From UBA9676 sp036005525 (GTDB lineage: Bacteria > Actinomycetota > Actinomycetes > Streptosporangiales > Streptosporangiaceae), in NCBI GenBank assembly GCA_036005525.1, contig DASYQM010000003.1, positions 1 to 64,000 on the forward strand: a DNA stretch of 64,000 nucleotides, given 5' to 3'. Under the pieces are notes generated by a model. That model did no database searches. It was not told the origin of the DNA and saw nothing but the letters and a program-made list of their open reading frames with translations. A program made the position numbers and the translations under genes. This document shows positions 40,473 to 47,769 of this stretch, piece after piece (positions within the stretch are counted from its first letter, which is position 1; every line of letters starts with the position of its first letter).

Positions 40473-41609
40473 CTAGCTGTACCGCCCGGCCAGGATCTGG
40501 TGCAGTCGCTGCGCGACCAGGTCCCACCGCCATTCCTGGTCGATCCAGGCCATGCCCTTCTCCCCCATGGCCCGGGCACCGGCTGGATCGGTGAGCAGGT
40601 GCACGAGCCGGCCGGCGACTTCTGCCGGGCTGCGCCCCGAGACGACGTACCCGGTCTCGCCGGCCCGGATGGCGTCGGGCGCGTTCCCGGAGTCGCCGCC
40701 GATCACGGGCAGGCCGGTCGCGGACGCCTCCAGGTAGACGATGCCGAGGCCCTCGACGTCCAGGCCGTGCCTGCGGGTGCGGCAGGGCATCGCGAACACG
40801 TCTCCGGCGTCGTAGTAGGCCGGCAGCTCAGGCCAGGGCACCGGTCCGGTGAAGATGACCGAGCCGGCCACACCAAGCCCATGGGCAAGCCGCCGCAGCC
40901 TGCCGGCGTACGGCCCGCCGCCGACCAGCAGCAGTGCCGCGTCCGGCACGGTGGTCCGGACCTCCGGCCAGGCCCGGATCAGCGTGTCCTGCCCCTTGCG
41001 GGGCACGAGTCGCGACACGCAGATCACCACCGGCCGGCTGGCGATCCCGAGACGGTCCCGGACGGCGGCACCCCCGGCACCCGGGCGGAAGGCCTCGGAG
41101 TCGACGCCGGGCGCGAGCCGGGTCATCCGCGCCGCCGCCGCCGCGGACAGTGCCCTCGCGAGCCGCGCCCGGGTGTATTCGCCGAGGTAAGTGACCGTAT
41201 CCACGGAATCGCCGATGCGGCGGAGCAGGCTGCGTGCGCCAGGCAGCGCCGCCCAGCCCGCCTCGTGCCCGTGGGTGATGGCGACCAGCCGCCGCGCACC
41301 GGCCCGCCGCAGCGACGGCGCAAGCAGCCCCAGCGGCGCCGCCGCGCCGAACAGCACCGTGTCGCAGCCGTCGCGGCCGAGCAGCCGGGCCGCCCGGCGC
41401 GCCACCGACGGCACCGGCAGCATCAAGGACGTGGGATGACGCTCCACCGGGAACGGCTGGGCCGCATCGAACTCTGCCGCCCCCTCCCAGGCGGGCGCGT
41501 AGACGGTGACGCTGCCCTTCGGCAGCCGGACCGCGAGTGCATGCACGAAGGACTGGATCCCGCCTGCTCGCGGCGGGAAGTCGTTGGTCACGATCAGGAC
41601 CTTCGGCAT
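40473..41609 (-). CDS. GT4 glycosyltransferase, PimB-like mannosyltransferase
   Basis: A 378-residue GT-B enzyme that most likely adds the second mannose to phosphatidyl-inositol mannosides, going by similarity and by synteny with Rv2188c (PimB'). Visible are the acceptor-domain start VLIVTNDFPPRAGGIQSFVH, the GDP-sugar contacts VSRLVPRKGQDTLIRAW (about 190-206), LLLVGGGPYAGRLRRLA, and the EX7E segment EGLGIVYLEASATGLPVIGG (about 286-305). TAGAAT at 41684-41689 on this strand gives a leader of about 70 nt. GGAGCGCG precedes the ATG. Confidence 0.85.
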   Translation of the reverse strand: MPKVLIVTNDFPPRAGGIQSFVHALAVRLPKGSVTVYAPAWEGAAEFDAAQPFPVERHPTSLMLPVPSVARRAARLLGRDGCDTVLFGAAAPLGLLAPSLRRAGARRLVAITHGHEAGWAALPGARSLLRRIGDSVDTVTYLGEYTRARLARALSAAAAARMTRLAPGVDSEAFRPGAGGAAVRDRLGIASRPVVICVSRLVPRKGQDTLIRAWPEVRTTVPDAALLLVGGGPYAGRLRRLAHGLGVAGSVIFTGPVPWPELPAYYDAGDVFAMPCRTRRHGLDVEGLGIVYLEASATGLPVIGGDSGNAPDAIRAGETGYVVSGRSPAEVAGRLVHLLTDPAGARAMGEKGMAWIDQEWRWDLVAQRLHQILAGRYS

Positions 41610-41683
41610 CGCGCTCCCCGCGTCGCGGGCACATCGGGTGCTCGGGGCGCGGCTGACGCGCTGCCCGCGACGGTAGCGGAGCG

Positions 41684-41689
41684 ATTCTA
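41684..41689 (-). promoter_or_regulatory. -10 box for the PimB-like gene
   Basis: TAGAAT on the minus strand, about 75 nt before the ATG. Unlike most boxes in this window it is not adjacent to the start, in keeping with the Shine-Dalgarno in front of this gene. No clear -35 is seen. Confidence 0.35.
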
Positions 41690-41715
41690 GTGTTCCCGCC
41701 GCCGTCTGCCGGGCA

Positions 41716-41775
41716 AGGCCGTGTCTCGTGAATCCATGCCGTAGCAGCAGGCTGGAGATTTGCGAGACACGGCCT
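41716..41775. repeat. 60-bp element with perfect 13-bp inverted ends
   Basis: AGGCCGTGTCTCG (41716-41728) faces its exact complement CGAGACACGGCCT (41763-41775) across 34 nt. It lies 17 bp after the NlpC/P60 stop. It could form the mRNA 3' end of that gene, but it has no U-tract. The GTGTCTCG core recurs at 38315-38322, so a small mobile-element remnant is also possible. Confidence 0.6.
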
Positions 41776-41792
41776 CGGTCAGCGGCCGGAGG

Positions 41793-42812
41793 TCACGGCC
41801 GGACGGCGCCGACCAGGTTCGCCGCGTACCAGGAACTGGACAGGCTGACCTTCTCCACGGTCATCCCGGGCTGCGGAGCGTCGATGAGCATCCCGCCGCC
41901 CACATAGATGCCCACGTGGCTGTCGCCGGCGAACTCCAGGATGTCGCCGGGCTGGAGCGCGGACGTCGGCACCGACGGCAGGCTGGCCTGTCCCTCGCTG
42001 GTACGAGGGATGGCGACCCCGGCCGCGGCCCACGCGCTCATGGTCAGCCCGGAACAGTCGAACCCGGACCCGCACGGACCGGTGCCGCCGAAGACATACG
42101 GGCAGCCCAGCTGCGCGTAGGCGAACGCAACCGCCTTCCCGGCCGCGCCGTTGGCGGGGACGTTGTTGGTGGCGCTGGTCGTGCCGCCCCCGCCGATCAG
42201 GTCGCTCTGCTGCTCTGTGGTGAGCGTGGCGAGCATGTCCTTCTGCTTTTGGATGAGCTTGTTCAGGTTGGCCTTCTGCCCCGCCAGCTGCTTCTTGAGC
42301 TTTGCCACGGCCGTCTCGGTCCGCTGCACGGTCTGCTTGGCCCCCGCCAGTGCGTTGGCCGCCGCGAGGAACTCCTGGAGCTGCTGCTGGCGGCTTGTGG
42401 ACAGGTGGATGAGGATCGCCGACTGCGCCAGGACGGCCTGCGGGTCGTTCGAGGTCAGCGGGGCGAGCGACGAGTTCAGGGTGCCGTTCTGGTATGCGAA
42501 GGAAGCGACCTGCGCGATCCTGCCCTGCATCTCGTGGAACGCGGCCTGATCCTTGGCCAGCTCCTGGTTGACCATCTTCAGCCGCTGCCTGGCCCCGGAC
42601 AGGTCCTGCGACACCTGGTCGTAGCGCTGGATGAGCACGTTCTCCTGCGCGGTCAGCTTGTTGAGCTTGGCTTTGACCTCACTGATCGTGGGCTGGGGCG
42701 ACGCGCCCGCAGCTCCGGCGGTAATGATCAGCCCGGCGGCGGCGAATAGCGCGGCAGCGGCCGACACGCCGCGCCGAATGAGGGGAGACCGGATGAGTGG
42801 ACGCGTACCCAC
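41793..42812 (-). CDS. secreted NlpC/P60 peptidoglycan endopeptidase (RipC-like)
   Basis: A 339-residue cell-wall hydrolase. A signal peptide (VSAAAALFAAAGLIITAGAAGASP, to about 38) leads into a long coiled coil (about 45-205). The NlpC/P60 domain (about 225-339) has catalytic Cys in GFDCSGLTMSAW and His in GDSHVGIYVGGG, with IDAPQPG as the third site. It cleaves stem-peptide bonds; the coiled coil usually holds such enzymes inactive or recruits FtsEX-type activators. A long leader with a ydaO-type riboswitch (42855-43062) should couple its expression to c-di-AMP. Mycobacterial Rv2190c lies in the same place. Confidence 0.9.
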   Translation of the reverse strand: MGTRPLIRSPLIRRGVSAAAALFAAAGLIITAGAAGASPQPTISEVKAKLNKLTAQENVLIQRYDQVSQDLSGARQRLKMVNQELAKDQAAFHEMQGRIAQVASFAYQNGTLNSSLAPLTSNDPQAVLAQSAILIHLSTSRQQQLQEFLAAANALAGAKQTVQRTETAVAKLKKQLAGQKANLNKLIQKQKDMLATLTTEQQSDLIGGGGTTSATNNVPANGAAGKAVAFAYAQLGCPYVFGGTGPCGSGFDCSGLTMSAWAAAGVAIPRTSEGQASLPSVPTSALQPGDILEFAGDSHVGIYVGGGMLIDAPQPGMTVEKVSLSSSWYAANLVGAVRP

Positions 42813-42854
42813 GTAGCGACTCGCTCCTTCTCCCCTCCCGCCGAACCGGTGGGT

Positions 42855-43062
42855 CTACCCGGGCTCGGGCGGCTGAGCCAGCGCCCTACGGCCCCGGCCG
42901 GGGGAGGCCGAGGCCGACTCACCCGTGGGGGCTCCTCGGGCGGGGATACCGAGGACGGTCCTCCGGTGGTCTCCGGCTCCCCGGCCGCGGGGTGTGGCCG
43001 GGGCTTCGGCGGTGGCCGGATCACCGTCGCCCATCATGGGCGACTGCGGAGTGATCCAACCG
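42855..43062 (-). promoter_or_regulatory. ydaO-type (cyclic di-AMP) riboswitch upstream of NlpC/P60 gene
   Basis: The minus-strand leader carries, in order, GGATCACTCCGCAG, a stem loop ending GACGGTGATCCGG, CCACCGCCGAAGCC, GGGAGCCGGAGACC, GGGTGAGTCGG, GTAGGGCG and CAGCCGCCCGAGCCCGG. This order of blocks is how I recognise actinobacterial ydaO/yuaA leaders, which often precede cell-wall hydrolase genes. In Streptomyces, c-di-AMP turns such genes off. Recognition is by motif order; I could not fold or align it. Confidence 0.75.
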
Positions 43063-43070
43063 GGGCCGAC

Positions 43071-43100
43071 ATTAGTAAAACGCACCCACTCCCGTCTCAC
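43071..43100 (-). promoter_or_regulatory. promoter of the riboswitch transcript
   Basis: On the minus strand GTGAGA (43095-43100), a 17-nt spacer and TACTAAT (43071-43077) lie just upstream of the first riboswitch block. Transcription would start near 43065, consistent with the riboswitch at the very 5' end of the mRNA. Confidence 0.45.
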
Positions 43101-43173
43101 ATTTGGCTAATCCGGCGTGGCGCTTCCTGGCTTCCGGTTATCCACAGGCGCCGGGCACATGTACTCTCACCAG

Positions 43174-43356
43174 TCACGATGCCCGTGCCACCGGCCACTG
43201 CATGCGGAGCGGTGACACCAGCTTCGCGTCCGAGAGGACGCGAAGGGCGCGCCGTTCCGCCTCCCCGATCTCGGTCGTCCGGCCGAGCAGCGCCGTGACC
43301 ACGCAATCGGCGCAGGCGACGTCACGCATCTCGCATCGCTCGCAATCAATCAGCAT
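43174..43356 (-). CDS. small conserved cysteine-pair protein
   Basis: A 60-residue protein beginning MLIDCERCEMRDVACADCVVTALLG: CxxC followed by CxxC eight residues later, a likely zinc or iron-sulfur site. The C-terminal half (GEAERRALRVLSDAKLVSPLRM) is helical. Similar short proteins sit beside NlpC/P60 genes in other actinomycetes, as I recall, but have no known function. GGAGGGATC precedes ATG 43356; the longer frame to 43446 adds an unconserved stretch. It is probably transcribed on its own, upstream of the riboswitch promoter. Confidence 0.7.
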   Translation of the reverse strand: MLIDCERCEMRDVACADCVVTALLGRTTEIGEAERRALRVLSDAKLVSPLRMQWPVARAS

Positions 43357-43452
43357 GATCCCTCCATCAGGCACGGCTTCCGCCGAACGGCCCGGCGGCC
43401 GCGACGGAAAACACGCTAAAAGGTGCCACTGACAATCCACCGCCACCGCCCA

Positions 43453-43585
43453 TGCCGCTCACGCCAACGGGCCGACCGTGCCACGCACGCCAGCGGGCCG
43501 GCCATGCCCCGCACAGAAGCGGGCCGGCCGTGCCACGCACACGCCAGCGGGCCGGCCATGCCGCGCCCACACCAGAGCGACGGGC
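43453..43585. repeat. 26-28-bp tandem repeat, about five units
   Basis: Units of the type ACGCACGCCAGCGGGCCGGCC plus (A/G)TGCC repeat with small changes, alternating CATGCC and CGTGCC ends. Units abut, with no unique spacers, so it is a minisatellite and not CRISPR. It fills most of 43357-43684 upstream of the exonuclease promoter; the rest of that gap shows nothing. Confidence 0.6.
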
Positions 43586-43684
43586 GTTCCGGGCCGGGCG
43601 GAGGTGCTCCGCGGACGGTCCGGGGCGGGGCGAATGTCGGCGCACCTGGGCGGGACTGTCGGTACCTCGTCCTACCGTTACCCC

Positions 43685-44524
43685 GTGATCACCTGGGAAA
43701 CGGCAGCGGAGACGGCACTGGCACCGGATCCGGGCCGTCCGCTCGACGAAACCGACTTCGTCGTGGTCGACGTGGAGACGACCGGCTGGGCCCCGGCCAA
43801 GGCCCAGATCACCGAGGTAGCCGCGGTCAGGGTCAGTGGCGGTCACCTGCTGGGCCAGTTCTCCTCGCTGGTCAACCCCGGCAGCGCGATTCCCGAGCGG
43901 GTCGCGGCGCTCACCGGCATCAGCGACGCGCTGGTCGCGGCCGCGCCCCCGCTGGACCGGGTGATGCCCGCGTTCCTGGCGTTCGCGCGCGGCGGTGTGC
44001 TCATCGCCCACAACGCGCCGTTCGACGTCGGCTTCCTGACAGCCGCGTGCCAGGCCTGTGGCCTGCCCTGGCCGGATTTCCCGGTAGTGGACACGGTGGA
44101 ACTCGCCCGGTGGGCGCTCGGCGAGGATGAGGTGCCCAACTGCAAGCTGTCCACCCTCGCGGCGTTCTTCGGGGCCCGCACCACGCCCCAGCATCGCGCC
44201 CTCGCGGACGCGCTGGCCACGGCCGACGTGCTGCTCGGCCTGCTGCCCAGGGTCTCGGCCGCCGGTGTCGGGACGCTTGCCGAGCTGAGTGCCGTGCTGG
44301 ACCTCGCCAGGCGGCAATCCCGGTTCGGCCCGGCCTGGGTGCGCTGGCTCCGGCGGCGGGCTCGAGATCTGCGGCGGGCCCGCTGGGCGGTACGCTACCG
44401 GCGATGGCTGGGCATCGACGCCCGAGGAGGCAGACGTGGTCACCGCGATCGTCCTGGTGAGAGCCGACGTGGCGCGCATACCGGAAACGGCGGAAGCGAT
44501 AGCCCAGATCCCGCAGGTCAGTGA
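43685..44524 (+). CDS. DnaQ-like 3'-5' exonuclease
   Basis: A 279-residue protein whose first about 180 residues form a DEDDh exonuclease like the epsilon subunit of DNA polymerase III. Exo I is VVDVETTGW (about 23-31), Exo II HNAPFDVGFL (about 110-119), Exo III HRALADALAT (about 165-174). The C-terminal 80 residues are Arg-rich, and the last 30 overlap the next gene in another frame. TACCGT ends 6 nt before GTG 43685 (leaderless). No polymerase gene is adjacent, so it may be an auxiliary proofreading or repair nuclease. Confidence 0.87.
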   Translation: MITWETAAETALAPDPGRPLDETDFVVVDVETTGWAPAKAQITEVAAVRVSGGHLLGQFSSLVNPGSAIPERVAALTGISDALVAAAPPLDRVMPAFLAFARGGVLIAHNAPFDVGFLTAACQACGLPWPDFPVVDTVELARWALGEDEVPNCKLSTLAAFFGARTTPQHRALADALATADVLLGLLPRVSAAGVGTLAELSAVLDLARRQSRFGPAWVRWLRRRARDLRRARWAVRYRRWLGIDARGGRRGHRDRPGESRRGAHTGNGGSDSPDPAGQ

Positions 44525-44723
44525 GGTCTACTCCGTCACCGGCGAGTTCGACCTGGTGGCGCTGGTCCGGGTACGCGCGCACGAGGAACTGGCCGACGTC
44601 ATCCCCGGCGCACTGAACCGGGTGCCGGGTGTGAATCACACCGAGACGCACATCGCCTTCCGCACCTACTCACGTCACGACCTCGAAGCCGCGTTCGCGC
44701 TCGGCTACCCCGAAACCTCCTGA
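44436..44723 (+). CDS. Lrp/AsnC ligand-binding (RAM) domain protein
   Basis: A 95-residue stand-alone RAM domain without a DNA-binding part: VVTAIVLVRADVARIPETAEAIAQIP..VSEVYSVTGEFDLVALVRV..THIAFRTYSRHDLEAAFALGYPE. Such proteins bind amino acids and form oligomers; a role beside trpD could be sensing. GAGGAGG precedes GTG 44436, well inside the exonuclease gene (89-nt overlap in another frame). It ends 19 bp inside the convergent trpD gene, so both its ends overlap neighbours. Confidence 0.82.
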   Translation: MVTAIVLVRADVARIPETAEAIAQIPQVSEVYSVTGEFDLVALVRVRAHEELADVIPGALNRVPGVNHTETHIAFRTYSRHDLEAAFALGYPETS

Positions 44724-45769
44724 CCCGCCAGGCGCTGGCTGGTCTCCACCCAGCGGCCCAGCAGCGCCCGGGCGGCGCCCGAGTCGAGCGCGGCCGCCGC
44801 TTTGGCGCAGCCGTCGGCGAGCGCCTGCTGGAGGCCCGCGGCCCCGGGCACGCCTGCCGCGGCGGCGAGCGCGGCGGCGGCGTTGAGTACCACGGCGTCG
44901 CGGATGGCGCCGGCCTCACCGGCCAGCACCGAGTGGACCACGGCCGCGTTGTGCGCCGCGTCCCCGCCGCGCAGCGCGCCGGGCTGCGACAGCGGGATTC
45001 CCAGCGCGGCGGGGTCGAGCACGGTCTGGCTGACCTCGCCGGCGTGGACCACCCAGACGGAGGACGTGTCCGCCGTCGTCAGCTCGTCCAGCCCGTCGTC
45101 GCCGTGGAACACCATGGCCGAGCAGCCGCGCCCCGCCAGCACCCCGGCGATGACCGGGCCCATGCGCGGATCGGAGACCCCGACCGCCAGCGCCCGGGGG
45201 CGCGCCGGGTTGGCCACCGGGCCGAGGAAGTTGAAGACCGTCGGCACCCCGAGTTCGCGCCGGGGCGCGGCCGTGTGCCGCAGGGCCGGGTGATACAGCG
45301 GCGCGAACAGGAACGCGATCCCGACCTCCGCCACCAGCCGCGCGCTGGACTCCGGCGGCAGGCCGATCGCCACCCCGAGCGCTTCCAGCACGTCCGCCGC
45401 CCCGCAGGCCGAGGTGGCCGCGCGGTTGCCGTGCTTGGCCACCCGTGCGCCCGCCGCGGCGGCGACGATCGCTCCCATGGTGGAGATGTTGACCGTGCGC
45501 GCCCCGTCCCCGCCGGTGCCGACCAGGTCCACCAGCGGCCCCGGCACGCTGATCGGGGTCGCGCGGTCCAGCATGGTCTGGGCCAGCCCGCTCAGCTCGG
45601 CGGCCGTCTCGCCCTTCATCCGCAGCGCCACGCCGAACCCGGCGATCTGGGCGGGCGTCGCCGCGCCCTCCATGATCTCGCCCATCGCCCAGGCAGTATC
45701 GTCAGAGGTCAGGGCCTCTCCCCTGACCAGGGTGCCCATCAGCGCGGACCAGGTGGCAGGTGCGTCCAT
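44705..45769 (-). CDS. trpD: anthranilate phosphoribosyltransferase
   Basis: Transfers phosphoribose to anthranilate in tryptophan synthesis. The 354 residues contain the PRPP motif DLVGTGGDGARTVNIST (about 80-96), KHGNRAATSACGAADVLEALG (about 112-132), FLFAPLYHPALRHTA and FNFLGPVANPARP. GAGGGG precedes the ATG. It is separate from other trp genes, as in mycobacteria (Rv2192c), and lies tail-to-tail with the RAM-domain gene. No Trp leader is visible upstream. Confidence 0.95.
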   Translation of the reverse strand: MDAPATWSALMGTLVRGEALTSDDTAWAMGEIMEGAATPAQIAGFGVALRMKGETAAELSGLAQTMLDRATPISVPGPLVDLVGTGGDGARTVNISTMGAIVAAAAGARVAKHGNRAATSACGAADVLEALGVAIGLPPESSARLVAEVGIAFLFAPLYHPALRHTAAPRRELGVPTVFNFLGPVANPARPRALAVGVSDPRMGPVIAGVLAGRGCSAMVFHGDDGLDELTTADTSSVWVVHAGEVSQTVLDPAALGIPLSQPGALRGGDAAHNAAVVHSVLAGEAGAIRDAVVLNAAAALAAAAGVPGAAGLQQALADGCAKAAAALDSGAARALLGRWVETSQRLAGQEVSG

Positions 45770-45786
45770 AAGTGCCCCTCGGGCCG

Positions 45787-46176
45787 TCAGGCCTTGGCCA
45801 CAGCGCGCTGGCGCATGAGGCCGGCCAGGTCGCTGGCCAGCGCCCGCGGGTCGATCGGGTGGCTGATGACCGCGTCCGCACCGGACCAGGTGGCGAGCCA
45901 GCCGTCGTCCGGCCTGCCGATGATCAGCAGCACCGGCGGGCAGTCATGGATCTCGTCCTTGGCCTGCCGGCAGACCCCCATGCCACCGGCCGGCTGTGCC
46001 TCCCCGTCCAGCACCATGACGTCCGCCCCGCCCGCGTCGAGCAGCCGGAACAGCGCGGGCTCGGTGGCCACATCGATGATCTCAGCCTCGGGCACATCGG
46101 GCGCCGGGCGGCGCCCGATCGCCAGCCGGATCCGGGCGCGGGTGTCCGCATCGTGGCTGTAAACGACGACCTTCAT
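45787..46176 (-). CDS. receiver-like single-domain protein
   Basis: A 129-residue protein with a response-regulator fold: VVVYSHDADTRARIRLAIG, DVMVLDGEAQPAGGMGVC and a C-terminal GADAVISHPIDPRALASDL. It lacks the usual acidic pair after strand 1 and the invariant Lys. The Asp in VLDGEA could be phosphorylated, but signalling by another route is as likely. TACGAT ends 7 nt before the ATG at 46176 (leaderless). The gene commonly separates trpD from ctaE in Streptomyces-type genomes; its role is unknown. Confidence 0.78.
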   Translation of the reverse strand: MKVVVYSHDADTRARIRLAIGRRPAPDVPEAEIIDVATEPALFRLLDAGGADVMVLDGEAQPAGGMGVCRQAKDEIHDCPPVLLIIGRPDDGWLATWSGADAVISHPIDPRALASDLAGLMRQRAVAKA

Positions 46177-46268
46177 GCAGTGGATCGTACCGACCCGTGG
46201 CACCGGCCGATGTTCCCCCGCACCGACACGGGGGGTCGGCCGACATTCGCCTACGGGATGTCGTAATA

Positions 46269-46916
46269 ATGACCCTCGTGGCCACAGCATCCACGACGCA
46301 GATCCCGCCCCGGTCGCCGACCAGCCGGCCGAACCTGGTCAGCGTCGGCACCATCGTTTGGCTGTCCTCTGAGCTCATGTTCTTCGCGGCGCTGTTCGCG
46401 ATGTACTTCACCATCCGCTCGGTCAATAAGAGCGAAGGGCTCCCCTGGCCGGGCGCCCATCTGAACCTGGCCCTGGGGACCATCAACACCACCGTGCTGC
46501 TGCTGTCGAGCGTCACCTGCCAGATGGGGGTTTTCGCGGTCGAGCGTGGCCAGATCCGGCGCTCGGCCAGCATCTGGAACCCGGCCAAGTGGGGCCTGCG
46601 CGAGTGGTACGTGCTCTCCTTCCTGATGGGCCTGTACTTCGTGCTCGGCCAGGGTTATGAGTACCTCAGCCTGATCCGCGACGGCCTGACGCTGCAGTCC
46701 AGCGGGTACGGGTCGGTGTTCTACATCCCCACCGGATTCCACGGCCTGCACGTGACCGGCGGCCTGATCGCGTTCCTTTTCCTGCTGGGACGCACCTACG
46801 CCGCCAAGACGTTCACCCAGGAGCAGCAGGTCAGCGCCATCGTCGTCTCCTATTACTGGCACTTCGTCGATGTCGTGTGGATTGGGCTGTTCACGACCAT
46901 CTACCTCATCCACTGA
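46269..46916 (+). CDS. ctaE: cytochrome c oxidase subunit III
   Basis: A 215-residue subunit of the aa3 oxidase in the bc1-aa3 supercomplex. Five TM helices are visible (SVGTIVWLSSELMFFAALFAMYF, then the LNLALGTINTTVLLLSSVTCQMG region and three more), with the subunit III signature GFHGLHVTGG and YYWHFVDVVWIGLF at the end. I start at ATG 46269. The GTG at 46278 has AATAAT 7 nt before it and may be the real leaderless start, shortening the protein by three residues. It heads the ctaE-qcrCAB operon. Confidence 0.93.
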   Translation: MTLVATASTTQIPPRSPTSRPNLVSVGTIVWLSSELMFFAALFAMYFTIRSVNKSEGLPWPGAHLNLALGTINTTVLLLSSVTCQMGVFAVERGQIRRSASIWNPAKWGLREWYVLSFLMGLYFVLGQGYEYLSLIRDGLTLQSSGYGSVFYIPTGFHGLHVTGGLIAFLFLLGRTYAAKTFTQEQQVSAIVVSYYWHFVDVVWIGLFTTIYLIH

Positions 46917-46962
46917 AGAGCCACGGACCGCCACGTCCCCTGACCCGAAACCGAGGCAAGAA

Positions 46963-47769
46963 GTGAGCAGGATCAAGCCGCGGCGCAGACACCGGGCCGC
47001 CGGGTATGCCGTCCTCCTGCTGGGGCTGCTCGTCGTCGGCGTGGCCTACGCGGCCATCACCGGGGCCGGCGGCGCGGCCTCCGCGGCCACGCCCGGCGGC
47101 CCATCGCCAGCCGACATCGCGCGGGGCCAGGCGATATTCGCGGACACCTGCTCCTCGTGTCACGGCATGAACGCCCAGGGCACCGGGGCGGGCCCGAGCC
47201 TGGTCGGGGTCGGCGCGGCCGCCGTGGACTTCCAGATGAGCACCGGCCGGATGCCGGGCAAGGACTTCGACGCGCAGATGCCGCGCAAGCCGGTGACGTT
47301 CACCACCGAGCAGATCCACCAGGTCGCGGCGTACATCGCTTCCCTGGGCGGAGGCCCGGCGATCCCCTCGCCCGCCCAGGTGAGCACGGCCGGCGCCAAC
47401 CTCGGGCTGGGCCAGCAAATCTTCATCACCAACTGCGCGCAGTGCCACAACTTTGCCGGTGCGGGCGGCGCGCTCACCTACGGCAAGTCGGCGCCGCCGC
47501 TGACCCATTCGACCCCGACGCAGATCTACGAGGCGATGCTGACCGGCCCGGAGGCCATGCCCGTGTTCAGCGACACCACCGTCACCCCGGCCCAGAAGCG
47601 CGCCATCATCGCCTACATCACCAGCGTCCGCGCCGAGCCGAACCCAGGCGGGTTCAGCCTGGGCCGGGTCGGGCCGGTGACGGAGGGCCTGGTGGCGTTC
47701 CTCGGCGGGATCGCCGTCCTGGTCTTCATCGCGATCTGGATTACGATGAAGAAGCGACGTGAAGCATGA
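46963..47769 (+). CDS. qcrC: cytochrome bc1 complex diheme cytochrome c subunit
   Basis: QcrC replaces both cytochrome c1 and soluble cytochrome c, passing electrons from the Rieske centre to the aa3 oxidase. The 268 residues have an N-terminal membrane anchor (AVLLLGLLVVGVAYAAI), heme sites CSSCH (63-67) and CAQCH (158-162) in two cytochrome c domains, and a C-terminal TM (GLVAFLGGIAVLVFIAIWI). The GTG start follows a GAGGCAAGAA ribosome site. Its stop overlaps the qcrA ATG by 4 nt. Confidence 0.96.
   Translation: MSRIKPRRRHRAAGYAVLLLGLLVVGVAYAAITGAGGAASAATPGGPSPADIARGQAIFADTCSSCHGMNAQGTGAGPSLVGVGAAAVDFQMSTGRMPGKDFDAQMPRKPVTFTTEQIHQVAAYIASLGGGPAIPSPAQVSTAGANLGLGQQIFITNCAQCHNFAGAGGALTYGKSAPPLTHSTPTQIYEAMLTGPEAMPVFSDTTVTPAQKRAIIAYITSVRAEPNPGGFSLGRVGPVTEGLVAFLGGIAVLVFIAIWITMKKRREA

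Noticed and set aside
43138..43146. Perfect DnaA box TTATCCACA
   Set aside because: A single box without a cluster, AT-rich unwinding element or dnaA/dnaN context is not an origin.
43453..43585. Possible CRISPR array
   Set aside because: Units are imperfect and abut without unique spacers, and no cas gene is near; it is a tandem repeat.
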